NCBI GenBank assembly: GCA_947169755.1
Contig: CAMVQX010000024.1
Location: 1 to 14,738, forward strand
Direction: 5' to 3'
Length of the DNA stretch: 14,738 nucleotides
Source of the DNA: an uncultured bacterium
GTDB lineage: Bacteria > Cyanobacteriota > Vampirovibrionia > Gastranaerophilales > Gastranaerophilaceae
Shown: piece by piece, positions 7,600 through 14,261 of the stretch
Layout of the letters: each line of letters starts with the position of its first letter
Numbering within the stretch: position 1 is the stretch's first letter
Program-made: the position numbers and the translations under genes
The notes under the pieces: model-generated
Seen by the model: the letters and a program-made list of their open reading frames with translations, nothing else
What the model was told of the DNA's origin: nothing
Database searches by the model: none

Positions 7600-8538
7600 A
7601 TGAAGGTTGTAATACTTGGTAAAGGCGAAATGCTTTTTAATTTAATAGAAGGCACACTTGATGCAAATTGCGAGATTGTCGGGGTTTTTCGCTACGAAAG
7701 AACAAATATTCCTGCCTGGAAATTAAAATTAAAAGATTTTTTTAATGCTTCAAATGACTATACAATAATAAAACACAATAAATTGCATGAAATTAAATGT
7801 AAATCTGCTAATTGTGAAAAATTTAAAAACGAAATTTTAAAATTAAATGCTGATGTTATTTTGGTTGGCACTTGGGGCGAAAAATTAAGAAAAGATGTTT
7901 TGGATTTGCCGGTAATTGCATCTGTCAATGTACATCCGTCATTTTTACCAAACTACAGAGGCCCAAATCCGTATTTGCAAACAATTTTGCATGGAGAAAA
8001 CAAATCAGGAATAACATTTCATTTGATGGACGAGGGTTTCGATACCGGAGCAATATTAGCGCAAAAACAAATTGATATACTACCTAGTGACACTTCAAAA
8101 GAACTAAAAAACCGTACGGTTTATCAGGCAAGGTTGATGTGTGCAGAAGTGTTAAAAAAACTTGAATACGGATTAGTTATTCCTATTGCTCAAAAAAGAG
8201 GAACGTATTTCCCGAACATTACTGATGATGATAAAATGCTTAATTTTACATCTGAATCAGCAATACAAATACATAGCCGGATTAGAGCGCTTCATCCTTG
8301 GCTTCCTACTTATGTAACTTACAAAAACAAATTTTTTATCCCGAATCCGTATAAATTGAAAATAAGTGACAGCAATTCAGAAAAATTGCCCGGTGAAATT
8401 GTAGATACAGATTATAAAGACTCATCGATTACAGTTCAGTGTAAAGATAAAAAAGCGTTAAAAATGGACGGGGTGAAGCTCTATGGCTTTTTTAACCGTC
8501 CATTTACAAAATTGTATATTAAAAGAATCAGAACTTAA
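7600..8538 (+). CDS. Formyltransferase related to methionyl-tRNA formyltransferase (Fmt-like)
   Basis: Members of this family transfer the formyl group of 10-formyltetrahydrofolate to an amine. The N-terminal hydrolase-like domain carries the catalytic triad of the family as N110, H112 and D148 within VNVHPSFLPNYRGPNP and MDEGFDTGAIL. The C-terminal ~100 residues (from YFPNITDDDK near 207, with HSRIRALHPWLPTY) resemble the Fmt OB-fold domain, and the 312-residue length fits Fmt. However, the canonical RGAAP/QWAI stretch of Fmt is replaced by RGPNPYLQTI, and the N-terminus is GKGEMLF rather than the usual GTPDFA-like motif. Either it is a divergent initiator-tRNA formylase or it acts on another amine, for example an amino sugar. 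It follows smpB by 4 bases and overlaps the hydG tail by 11 bases. Family sure, substrate unsure. Confidence 0.85.
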   Translation: MKVVILGKGEMLFNLIEGTLDANCEIVGVFRYERTNIPAWKLKLKDFFNASNDYTIIKHNKLHEIKCKSANCEKFKNEILKLNADVILVGTWGEKLRKDVLDLPVIASVNVHPSFLPNYRGPNPYLQTILHGENKSGITFHLMDEGFDTGAILAQKQIDILPSDTSKELKNRTVYQARLMCAEVLKKLEYGLVIPIAQKRGTYFPNITDDDKMLNFTSESAIQIHSRIRALHPWLPTYVTYKNKFFIPNPYKLKISDSNSEKLPGEIVDTDYKDSSITVQCKDKKALKMDGVKLYGFFNRPFTKLYIKRIRT

Positions 8539-9940
8539 AGTTTCTTTCTCCGTGTTCAATTTTTACAAGATTTTCTTCAACCGTATTTTTTACTCCGGTC
8601 AAAGTTTCTAATTCTTTTGCGATAAGTTTTTCACCAACTTCTTTTGTTTCAGGTGAAGCATAATCTTCTAAGTATTCTTTCAATGTCATAATGGCATTCG
8701 GATGACAGAAGTTATGAATTTGTTGTTTTTTGCAAATTTCCATAAATCTATCGCCGGTTCTTCCGCTTCCATAGCAAGCTGTACAAAAACTCGGAAGATA
8801 GCCGAGCTGCATAAGCCATCTTAAAACTTCATCAAGCGGTCTTCTGTCAGATACATCAAATTGAGCGGAATCGTCTTTCTCAGGCATAGGCTCATAGTAC
8901 CCTCCGACACTTGTTTTTGAACCGCCTGAAATTTGGGATATACCAAGTTCTAAAAGTCTTGCTCTGCAGCTTTCGGATTCTCTTGTCGAAACAATCATAC
9001 CTGTATATGGAACGGCAATTCTTATGCAGGCAACGATTTTAGCAAATGTATCATCATCAATTCCGTTATCAAATGTGCTCGGATCGATATCGTCTGCTTT
9101 TTTAATACGAGGAACGCTGATTGTATGAGGTCCTACTCCATATACAGCTTCCAAGTGTTCTGCGTGCATTAAAATTCCTGCAAATTCATATCTGTATGAC
9201 TCTAAACCGTACAAAACACCTAAACCTACATCATCAATTCCACCTTCCATAGCTCTGTCCATGGCTTCGGTATGATAGTTGTAATTGTGTTTAGGTCCTG
9301 TTGGGTGAAGCTTTTCATAGCTTTCTTTATTATAAGTTTCTTGGAACAGAATATATGTTCCGATACCTGCCTCGTGCAATTTACGATAATTTTCAACGGT
9401 TGTTGCGGCTATGTTTACATTTACACGTCTTATAGCTCCGTTTTTGTGTTTAATTGAGTATATTGTTTTAATAGAATCTAATATGTATTCAATAGGATTA
9501 TTTACAGGATCTTCCCCTGCTTCTATTGCTAGGCGTTTATGCCCCATATCTTGAAGTGCTATAACTTCTTTTTTTATTTCCTCTTGAGTTAATTTTTTGC
9601 GGGGAATATGCGTGTTTTTTGCGTGATATGGACAATAAACACATCCGTTTACACAGTAATTTGATAAATATAAAGGCGCAAAAAGAACTATTCTGTTACC
9701 GTAATAATCTTGTTTGATTTTTTTTGCAAGTTTAAATATTTCTTCGTTTCTTTCATCATCTTCGCAAGCTAAAAGAACAGAAGCTTCTCTGTGTGTTAGC
9801 CCTTTAGCTTCTTTTGCCTTTTCTAAGATTTCATCAATAAGTTTAAAATTGTTTTTATTTTCGTCAGCGTATTTCAATGTTTCCAGAATTTCTTCGTGAG
9901 AAATAAATTCGTCTGCTATTTTTGATTTCGGATTATACAT
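8528..9940 (-). CDS. hydG: [FeFe]-hydrogenase H-cluster maturase HydG (radical SAM)
   Basis: HydG cleaves tyrosine with SAM radical chemistry to make CO and cyanide and delivers an Fe(CO)2CN unit for the hydrogenase H-cluster. From ATG 9940 (470 residues, normal) the radical-SAM site is CVNGCVYCPY with C96, C100 and C103. Typical HydG blocks follow: GHKRLAIEAGEDP, FQETYNKESYEKLHPTGPK, GLGVLYGLESYRYEF and SVPRI. The auxiliary-cluster motif CX2CX22C is intact (C386, C389, C412) in CTAC...HNFC, which separates HydG from ThiH. The stretch after CTACY reads GSGRTGDRF, where I recall Arg at the first position in many HydG. The start is set by GGGAGG at 9947-9952, 6 bases before the ATG; the longer frame from 9967 lacks such support. 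hydE, hydF and a hydrogenase are not nearby. The presence of HydG implies a [FeFe] hydrogenase elsewhere in the genome. Confidence 0.96.
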   Translation of the reverse strand: MYNPKSKIADEFISHEEILETLKYADENKNNFKLIDEILEKAKEAKGLTHREASVLLACEDDERNEEIFKLAKKIKQDYYGNRIVLFAPLYLSNYCVNGCVYCPYHAKNTHIPRKKLTQEEIKKEVIALQDMGHKRLAIEAGEDPVNNPIEYILDSIKTIYSIKHKNGAIRRVNVNIAATTVENYRKLHEAGIGTYILFQETYNKESYEKLHPTGPKHNYNYHTEAMDRAMEGGIDDVGLGVLYGLESYRYEFAGILMHAEHLEAVYGVGPHTISVPRIKKADDIDPSTFDNGIDDDTFAKIVACIRIAVPYTGMIVSTRESESCRARLLELGISQISGGSKTSVGGYYEPMPEKDDSAQFDVSDRRPLDEVLRWLMQLGYLPSFCTACYGSGRTGDRFMEICKKQQIHNFCHPNAIMTLKEYLEDYASPETKEVGEKLIAKELETLTGVKNTVEENLVKIEHGERNFKF

Positions 9941-9962
9941 AAATTGCCTCCCTGTAATATAA

Positions 9963-9990
9963 ATCATAGACCTAAAAGAATAAAAGTAAA
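9963..9990 (-). promoter_or_regulatory. Predicted hydG promoter
   Basis: Minus strand TTTACT (9990-9985), 16 bases, TATGAT (9968-9963). The start expected near 9956 gives a leader of about 16 bases that includes the strong GGGAGG ribosome site. A second candidate, TGCTATTT after a nine-T run near 10005-10019, lies farther upstream. Sequence-only prediction in an AT-rich region. Confidence 0.4.
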
Positions 9991-10053
9991 GTTTTATAAT
10001 TTAAATAGCAAAAAAAAATATTTTGAAGTATTATATACGTAAGGGGATTTACC

Positions 10054-11130
10054 GTGAGACAAACAGATGATATGACAATTGGTATACCGCGTGCGATGTC
10101 GTTTTATAACAACTATCCGTTTTACTATGGATTTTTTACAGATTTAGGCATCAAAATTGTATTGTCTGATATCACGACAAAGGAAACATTATCAAAAGGT
10201 TCATCTTTGGTTGTTACCGAAACTTGTCTACCAATAAAAATTTATGTTGGTCATGTGTTGAATCTGTTAGATAAGGGAATTGATAAAATTTTTGTACCTT
10301 TAATTCAATCTATTGCTCCGAAAATATACAACTGTTCTAAAATTAGGGGATTGCCTGATTTGATAAGGAATGTTGTTAAGAGAGATTTTACAATTATCGA
10401 AGCCACACTTGATAAGTCTGAAAAAAATCAAGGGCTTTATGAATTTTTGGCTGAAGCTGTAAAACCTTTTGGTATTACTGATATGAACAGAATTAAAAAA
10501 GCTTCAAAAGCCGGCTGGAGAACTTATAATAACTTTTATATTATGTCAAAATCAGGTATGAGTTATCAAAAAGCAATGAATTATGCTCTACAGGGAAAAG
10601 TATTTATTGAAAATCAAACCAAGGAATATCCTATCTCGATAGCATTGATATCACACGGCTATAATATACTTGATGATAGAGCTTCTATGAAGATTTTTGA
10701 TAAACTTGAAAAAATGGATGTCAAAGTTTATTCTTCACTCCAATTATCAAAAGAACAAATGGATGATGGTATATTAACTCTCGGTCAAAATATTTATTGG
10801 GCAAACGAAAGAGAAATGACAGGTGCAGCAGGTCATTATATGAAAGATGCCAAAATTGATGGTATTATTACTCTTACGGCATTTGGCTGCGGACCTGATT
10901 CTTTAATGATTGAAAGAATTACAAGAAAAGCAAAACACTTCAATAAACCATTGTTAAATCTCACTGTTGACGAACAAACGGGTGAAGCCGGGTTTATTAC
11001 TCGTTTGGAGGCATTTGTTGACATGCTTTTCCGTAAAAAAAGAGCTACGTTAATAAACAAAATGGAAGTTAATACATCTTATATTCCAAATACAAATTTT
11101 ATTGAAACATCTGAGATTAAAACCAAGTAG
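10054..11130 (+). CDS. Acyl-CoA dehydratase activase-related protein (DUF2229 family), stand-alone
   Basis: The 358-residue protein opens with IGIPRAMSFYNNYPFYYGFF and has LVVTETCLPIKIYVGHV, IYNCSKIRGLPD and TAFGCGPDSL, then VDEQTGEAGFITRLEAFVDM. These are the hallmarks of the DUF2229/HgdB-like family linked to 2-hydroxyacyl-CoA dehydratases and their ATP-driven activators. It has exactly three cysteines (C58, C94, C279), each in a conserved-looking motif, so it could hold one iron-sulfur cluster; that is inference. The ASKHA ATPase domain often fused to or encoded beside this family is absent, so the biochemical role is open. The GTG start at 10054 is supported by AAGGGG at 10041-10046, 7 bases upstream. 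It is divergent from hydG. The beta-barrel-like gene follows after 69 bases. Confidence 0.87.
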   Translation: MRQTDDMTIGIPRAMSFYNNYPFYYGFFTDLGIKIVLSDITTKETLSKGSSLVVTETCLPIKIYVGHVLNLLDKGIDKIFVPLIQSIAPKIYNCSKIRGLPDLIRNVVKRDFTIIEATLDKSEKNQGLYEFLAEAVKPFGITDMNRIKKASKAGWRTYNNFYIMSKSGMSYQKAMNYALQGKVFIENQTKEYPISIALISHGYNILDDRASMKIFDKLEKMDVKVYSSLQLSKEQMDDGILTLGQNIYWANEREMTGAAGHYMKDAKIDGIITLTAFGCGPDSLMIERITRKAKHFNKPLLNLTVDEQTGEAGFITRLEAFVDMLFRKKRATLINKMEVNTSYIPNTNFIETSEIKTK

Positions 11131-11199
11131 ACTTTATATATTGTAATGTTTAGTCAATTTTTTGCATAAATTTTTGTTTATATATATACGGGGATTACT

Positions 11200-11715
11200 A
11201 TGGGTGAAAATATAAAAACAGGAGCATCAGTTGCTACGTATTATAGTCCATTTCAAGGCTGTGATTATACTTTGGTCGGAGCTGATTTGAAATACTCTAA
11301 AGATAAATATTCTGTTTCATCATTTGTTGGAGCGGGAACAGATTTTAAAAATAATACTGAATTTGTTTTAGATTTAAAAAGTTCATATAACTTGTCCAAA
11401 AATATTAATGCAAATATTAGGTTAAGAACTAAAGCAGGTGACGACAGAACTGTATTTCAAGCACGCATATCGCCATTTTCAACTTCTTTTAGACTCAATG
11501 ACAAAACAAATGTGTATACAAATTTGAATGATTGTATAACTTATAGAACTGATACCAAGAAGATAAAAAATCAAGTAAATTTATTTAGCGGCGTATCATA
11601 TAAAGTATCAAAAAATGTCACATTATGGGGAGAAACAGAATTTGACGATTTATATAGAGCTCCTTTTTCAAAATCGAATGTAAGTATAAATGGGGGTGTA
11701 AATATTACTTTTTAA
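11200..11715 (+). CDS. Small beta-barrel-like protein of unknown function, no signal peptide
   Basis: I do not recognise the family. The 171 residues alternate polar and apolar positions in many short strands (for example YTLVGADLKYS, YSVSSFVGAG, NVTLWGETEFD) and end INGGVNITF. A terminal Phe on an amphipathic strand is typical of outer-membrane barrels. Yet the N-terminus MGENIKTGASVATYYSPFQG is not a signal peptide. An in-frame TAA at 11167-11169, with no start codon between it and the ATG, rules out a longer N-terminus. The start is well supported by GGGG at 11190-11193, 6 bases upstream. The protein could be a cytoplasmic beta-rich protein, a barrel fragment that lost its leader, or one exported by another route. 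It overlaps the folE2 stop by 11 bases and follows the DUF2229 gene. Confidence 0.75.
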   Translation: MGENIKTGASVATYYSPFQGCDYTLVGADLKYSKDKYSVSSFVGAGTDFKNNTEFVLDLKSSYNLSKNINANIRLRTKAGDDRTVFQARISPFSTSFRLNDKTNVYTNLNDCITYRTDTKKIKNQVNLFSGVSYKVSKNVTLWGETEFDDLYRAPFSKSNVSINGGVNITF

Positions 11716-12487
11716 TTTCATGTTGAAAAGCCCAAGCTGAATGATTATGAATACTTTCTAAAGCTTCACAATCAACTTCAAATTCATTTATAACTTGGTT
11801 TTCTCTTAATTTTACAACAACATCCCTCAAAACATCCTCAACAAACTTTGGATTTTCGTATGCTCTTTCTGTTACAAATTTTTCATCTTCACGTTTCAAA
11901 AGCGTATACAAAGGACAAGATGCACAAGATTCTATCATCTCAATCAAATCTTCAAGCCAAATTTGGTTATCTTCATCGTAAGATATTTTTACATTTATAA
12001 GTGCTCTTTGATTATGCGCACCGTTTTCGGAAATTTCTTTTGAACAAGGACATAAAGTTGTAACCGGTACAATAACACCTAAAATAAATTTATATTGTCC
12101 GTCAATGATTCTTCCTTCAAATGAACAATCATATGCCATAGGTGCAGACATCTTTTTTACCGGTGATTTTTTATCTATATAATAGGTAAATTTAAATTCT
12201 AATTCTCCGCTTTTAGCGTTCAATTTTTTAATAATTTTTTCAAGACACCCTCTTATATCTACTCCTAAAAGGTGTTTGTTTTGCCATTCTGTCAATACTT
12301 CTACGAATCTTGACATGTGCGTACCTTTATAATGTTTGGGCAAAGAAACGCTAACTCGTGCTACTGCGGATACAACCTGATCGGAATTGTTTTTTCGTTG
12401 AACAGTCAACGGCAAACTTAAATTTTTAATACCTACTTTTTGAATATCTACATTCCTGTTATCTTGAAGATTTTGGATGTCTTTCAT
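11705..12487 (-). CDS. folE2: GTP cyclohydrolase FolE2 (type IB)
   Basis: FolE2 converts GTP to 7,8-dihydroneopterin triphosphate, the entry to folate and, in many bacteria, queuosine. It replaces the Zn-dependent FolE. The 260-residue length is normal. Diagnostic motifs are KGTHMSRF (54-61), VTTLCPCSKEIS (142-153) with the catalytic-region cysteines, GAHNQRA (156-162), ENPKFVEDVLRDV (211-223) and SIHNHSAWA (245-253). The start has AAGGA (12497-12493) 5 bases upstream. Farther up is a T-run followed by TGCTAATAT, a plausible extended -10. Its 3' end overlaps the beta-barrel gene. The formyltransferase in this window uses a folate cofactor, but the two are not in one operon. Confidence 0.96.
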   Translation of the reverse strand: MKDIQNLQDNRNVDIQKVGIKNLSLPLTVQRKNNSDQVVSAVARVSVSLPKHYKGTHMSRFVEVLTEWQNKHLLGVDIRGCLEKIIKKLNAKSGELEFKFTYYIDKKSPVKKMSAPMAYDCSFEGRIIDGQYKFILGVIVPVTTLCPCSKEISENGAHNQRALINVKISYDEDNQIWLEDLIEMIESCASCPLYTLLKREDEKFVTERAYENPKFVEDVLRDVVVKLRENQVINEFEVDCEALESIHNHSAWAFQHEIKK

Positions 12488-12512
12488 AAAATTCCTTTTA
12501 ATATTTCTTAAT

Positions 12513-12526
12513 ATATTAGCAAAAAA
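12513..12526 (-). promoter_or_regulatory. Candidate extended -10 promoter of folE2
   Basis: On the minus strand six T are followed by GCTAATAT: a TG-n-TAnnnT extended -10 with TAATAT at 12518-12513, 25 bases before the ATG. No good -35 is visible. The 8-mer TTTGCTAA occurs twice on this strand, 11 bases apart (plus strand 12516-12523 and 12527-12534), which could be a binding site or chance in AT-rich DNA. Confidence 0.35.
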
Positions 12527-12594
12527 TTAGCAAATTTTTTAAATTACCATACTTTATATAAATATAAAGCTCTCTCTTCTTATTTAAACGGATA

Positions 12595-12621
12595 GGCCTT
12601 GAATATCAAGGTCTTTTTTTT
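12595..12621 (+). terminator. Rho-independent terminator, plus strand
   Basis: GGCCTTGA (12595-12602), loop ATA, TCAAGGTC (12606-12613), then eight T. That is an 8-bp stem with one G-T pair. On the minus strand no T-run follows the stem, so the polarity is plus, opposite to both flanking genes (folE2 and the thioredoxin-like gene). Confidence 0.75.
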
Positions 12622-12624
12622 ATG

Positions 12625-13077
12625 CTATTTTTTATCAAGAAGTGCCCGTATTCTCAAGTATCTGTCTAATTCAATTCTGAACTTGGCTAAATCTTGGTAT
12701 ATTGCATTTGGTAAAAGTACTCTGTTGTCATATTTGGGATCAATTATATAAACTGTAGGAAAACCACCGATGCCAACTTCTTTTGCAAGTCTGGCAGTAG
12801 ATGCATTTTCTTCTACATTGACCATAACAAAATTGAATTTGTCTCCGTATATTTTGCTTAAAATATTAAATTTTGGCATAAATTTTAAGCAGTATGTGCA
12901 CCAATCCGCATAAAATACAACAAGCATAGGCTTATTTGAATTTCTGGCGGCTTCGTAAGAAATGCCAATATGGTAATCTGACGGATGTTTTGGAGTGTTC
13001 ATTGCCGCGAAACAGGTTAGTGATATACCTGTCAAAACTACTAATATTCCTAATATAATTAAAATTTTCTTTCTCAT
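12625..13077 (-). CDS. Membrane-anchored thioredoxin-fold protein
   Basis: The 150-residue protein begins with Lys/Arg and a hydrophobic segment (residues 5-25) that is either a signal peptide or a membrane anchor. The lipobox around C22 (SLTC) is poor, so lipidation is doubtful. A thioredoxin fold follows: FYADWCTYCLKF with active-site cysteines C60 and C63, and the cis-proline loop GGFPTVYIID (P107). The WCxxC context and the periplasm-facing topology point to disulfide exchange, like the C-terminal domain of DsbD or a thioredoxin_7-type protein. The partner is not identified. A strong Shine-Dalgarno AGGAG (13089-13085) lies 7 bases before the ATG. It is divergent from the sigma factor gene and upstream of folE2 on the same strand, separated by about 137 bases. 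Confidence 0.88.
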   Translation of the reverse strand: MRKKILIILGILVVLTGISLTCFAAMNTPKHPSDYHIGISYEAARNSNKPMLVVFYADWCTYCLKFMPKFNILSKIYGDKFNFVMVNVEENASTARLAKEVGIGGFPTVYIIDPKYDNRVLLPNAIYQDLAKFRIELDRYLRIRALLDKK

Positions 13078-13159
13078 ATTATCTCTCCTGAAATTATTAT
13101 ATAATAAACATTTCGAGTATGTTTTAATTTTATATTTTTAACAAAACTTCATAATAGAC

Positions 13160-13188
13160 TTGAAAAAATATATATCGTAGTATATACT
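13160..13188 (+). promoter_or_regulatory. Sigma gene promoter with overlapping palindrome
   Basis: TTGAAA (13160-13165), 17 bases, TATACT (13183-13188): a near-consensus housekeeping promoter. The -10 is inside a perfect 12-bp palindrome, TAGTATATACTA (13178-13189), flanked by direct repeats TATATATCG at 13169-13177 and 13192-13200. This is an operator-like layout. The leader would be about 50 bases. Confidence 0.6.
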
Positions 13189-13246
13189 AAGTATATATCG
13201 AGTGTTATTTATCCCGTCTTGTGTTCAAAAATGAAGGAGTTTAGGT

Positions 13247-14152
13247 ATGGCAGAATTAGTTTTGATGAGAAAAACAGGTTTCTCAAACCCCGCAAAAAAT
13301 GAAGTGATTGATGCAGAAAACGACAGTGTATTGGCAAATTACATCAGAGAGATTGCAGATTTTCGTTCAATGACACCGGAAGAAGAAAGAGAAGTTGCTA
13401 AAAAAGCAAAAGAGGGTGATGAAGAAGCGAAAAGTGAATTGATTAAAGCAAATTTGCGTCTTGTTGTAACTATTGCTAAAAAAGCAATTCACATGTCCCA
13501 TCTTCCTATGATTGATTTGATTCAGGAAGGTAATTTAGGTTTGATGGTTGCGGCTGAAAAATTCAATTACAAACTTGGGTACAAATTTGCAACTTATGCA
13601 AGCTGGTGGATTAAACAGGCTATGTTTAAAGCAATTTCAGAACAATCACATTGTATGAAGATTCCTGTATATATTCAAGAAACATTGTCGCGTTTTTCAA
13701 AACTAAAACGTGAAATGGAACGTGAAAATAATTGTCAGGTAAAAAATGAAGATGTTGCAAAAAAAATGAATATTTCGGCTGAAAAAATTGATACATTCTT
13801 AAATGCTTATACAAAAACCGTTTCACTTGAAAGCGGAGTTGAAAACGGTGATGGTAAAGAAATGAATGTTGCCGATATTATTGAGGATGAAAAAGCATCT
13901 GCAACAGAGGCTGTTGAATTTGAAAACTTACGTGCTGATATATTGAATGTTATATCAACGTTAAAAGACCGTGAACAAGAAGTTGTAAAAATGAGATATG
14001 GGCTTGGTGGCACTGACAAAAAAACTTTGGAAGAAATTGGCAATTTGTACGGTGTTACAAAAGAATGTATCCGTCAAACTGAATTGAGAGCTTTGAAGAA
14101 GATGAGATTCTCCGTGTTAGGACAGGAGGTTTTGGCAGAATACGTAGGGTAG
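13247..14152 (+). CDS. RNA polymerase sigma-70 family factor (RpoD/SigA-like, short)
   Basis: The factor directs core RNA polymerase to promoters. Its 301 residues cover region 1.2 (DSVLANYIREIADFRSMTPE), region 2 (IDLIQEGNLGLM, KFATYASWWIKQ at 113-124), region 3 (IPVYIQETLSRF onward) and region 4 (LKDREQEVVKMRYGLG; HTH LEEIGNLYGVTKECIRQTE). Region 1.1 is missing. In region 2.4 the residue matching E. coli sigma70 T440 is F127, and in the region 4.2 helix the residues matching R584 and R586 are K272 and C274, while the equivalents of Q437, R588 and Q589 are kept. This suggests an alternative (group 2-like) sigma with shifted -10 preference rather than the principal one; that is inference. The start is fixed by AAGGAG (13234-13239), 7 bases before the ATG. 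It ends at tandem hairpins facing rpsU. Confidence 0.93.
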   Translation: MAELVLMRKTGFSNPAKNEVIDAENDSVLANYIREIADFRSMTPEEEREVAKKAKEGDEEAKSELIKANLRLVVTIAKKAIHMSHLPMIDLIQEGNLGLMVAAEKFNYKLGYKFATYASWWIKQAMFKAISEQSHCMKIPVYIQETLSRFSKLKREMERENNCQVKNEDVAKKMNISAEKIDTFLNAYTKTVSLESGVENGDGKEMNVADIIEDEKASATEAVEFENLRADILNVISTLKDREQEVVKMRYGLGGTDKKTLEEIGNLYGVTKECIRQTELRALKKMRFSVLGQEVLAEYVG

Positions 14153-14190
14153 TTCTAATTTAAGTATTTATTTGTAGTAGATTTTTTATC

Positions 14191-14214
14191 GCCGATAAGA
14201 TTTATCTTATCGGC
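14191..14214. repeat. Perfect 10-bp inverted repeat with 4-base loop
   Basis: GCCGATAAGA, loop TTTA, TCTTATCGGC. It lies 38 bases after the sigma stop. Six T precede it and an A-run follows downstream, but no T-run directly follows on either strand, so it is not a classical terminator alone. It may protect the sigma mRNA 3' end or reinforce the terminator just downstream. Confidence 0.7.
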
Positions 14215-14223
14215 TGATTTAAT

Positions 14224-14260
14224 AAAAAAAAAGAACCATTTACACGGTTCTTTTTCTTTT
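14224..14260. terminator. Bidirectional intrinsic terminator between the sigma gene and rpsU
   Basis: AAAAAGAACC (14228-14237), loop of eight, GGTTCTTTTT (14246-14255), with an A-run on the left and a T-run on the right. Each strand therefore reads as a GC-containing stem followed by T. It serves both the sigma gene (plus) and rpsU (minus), whose stop codon is two bases away. Confidence 0.85.
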
Positions 14261-14261
14261 A

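Noticed and set aside
9941..9967. Longer hydG N-terminus from 9967
   Set aside because: The strong GGGAGG site lies inside that extension, 6 bases before the ATG at 9940, and would be coding rather than ribosome-binding.
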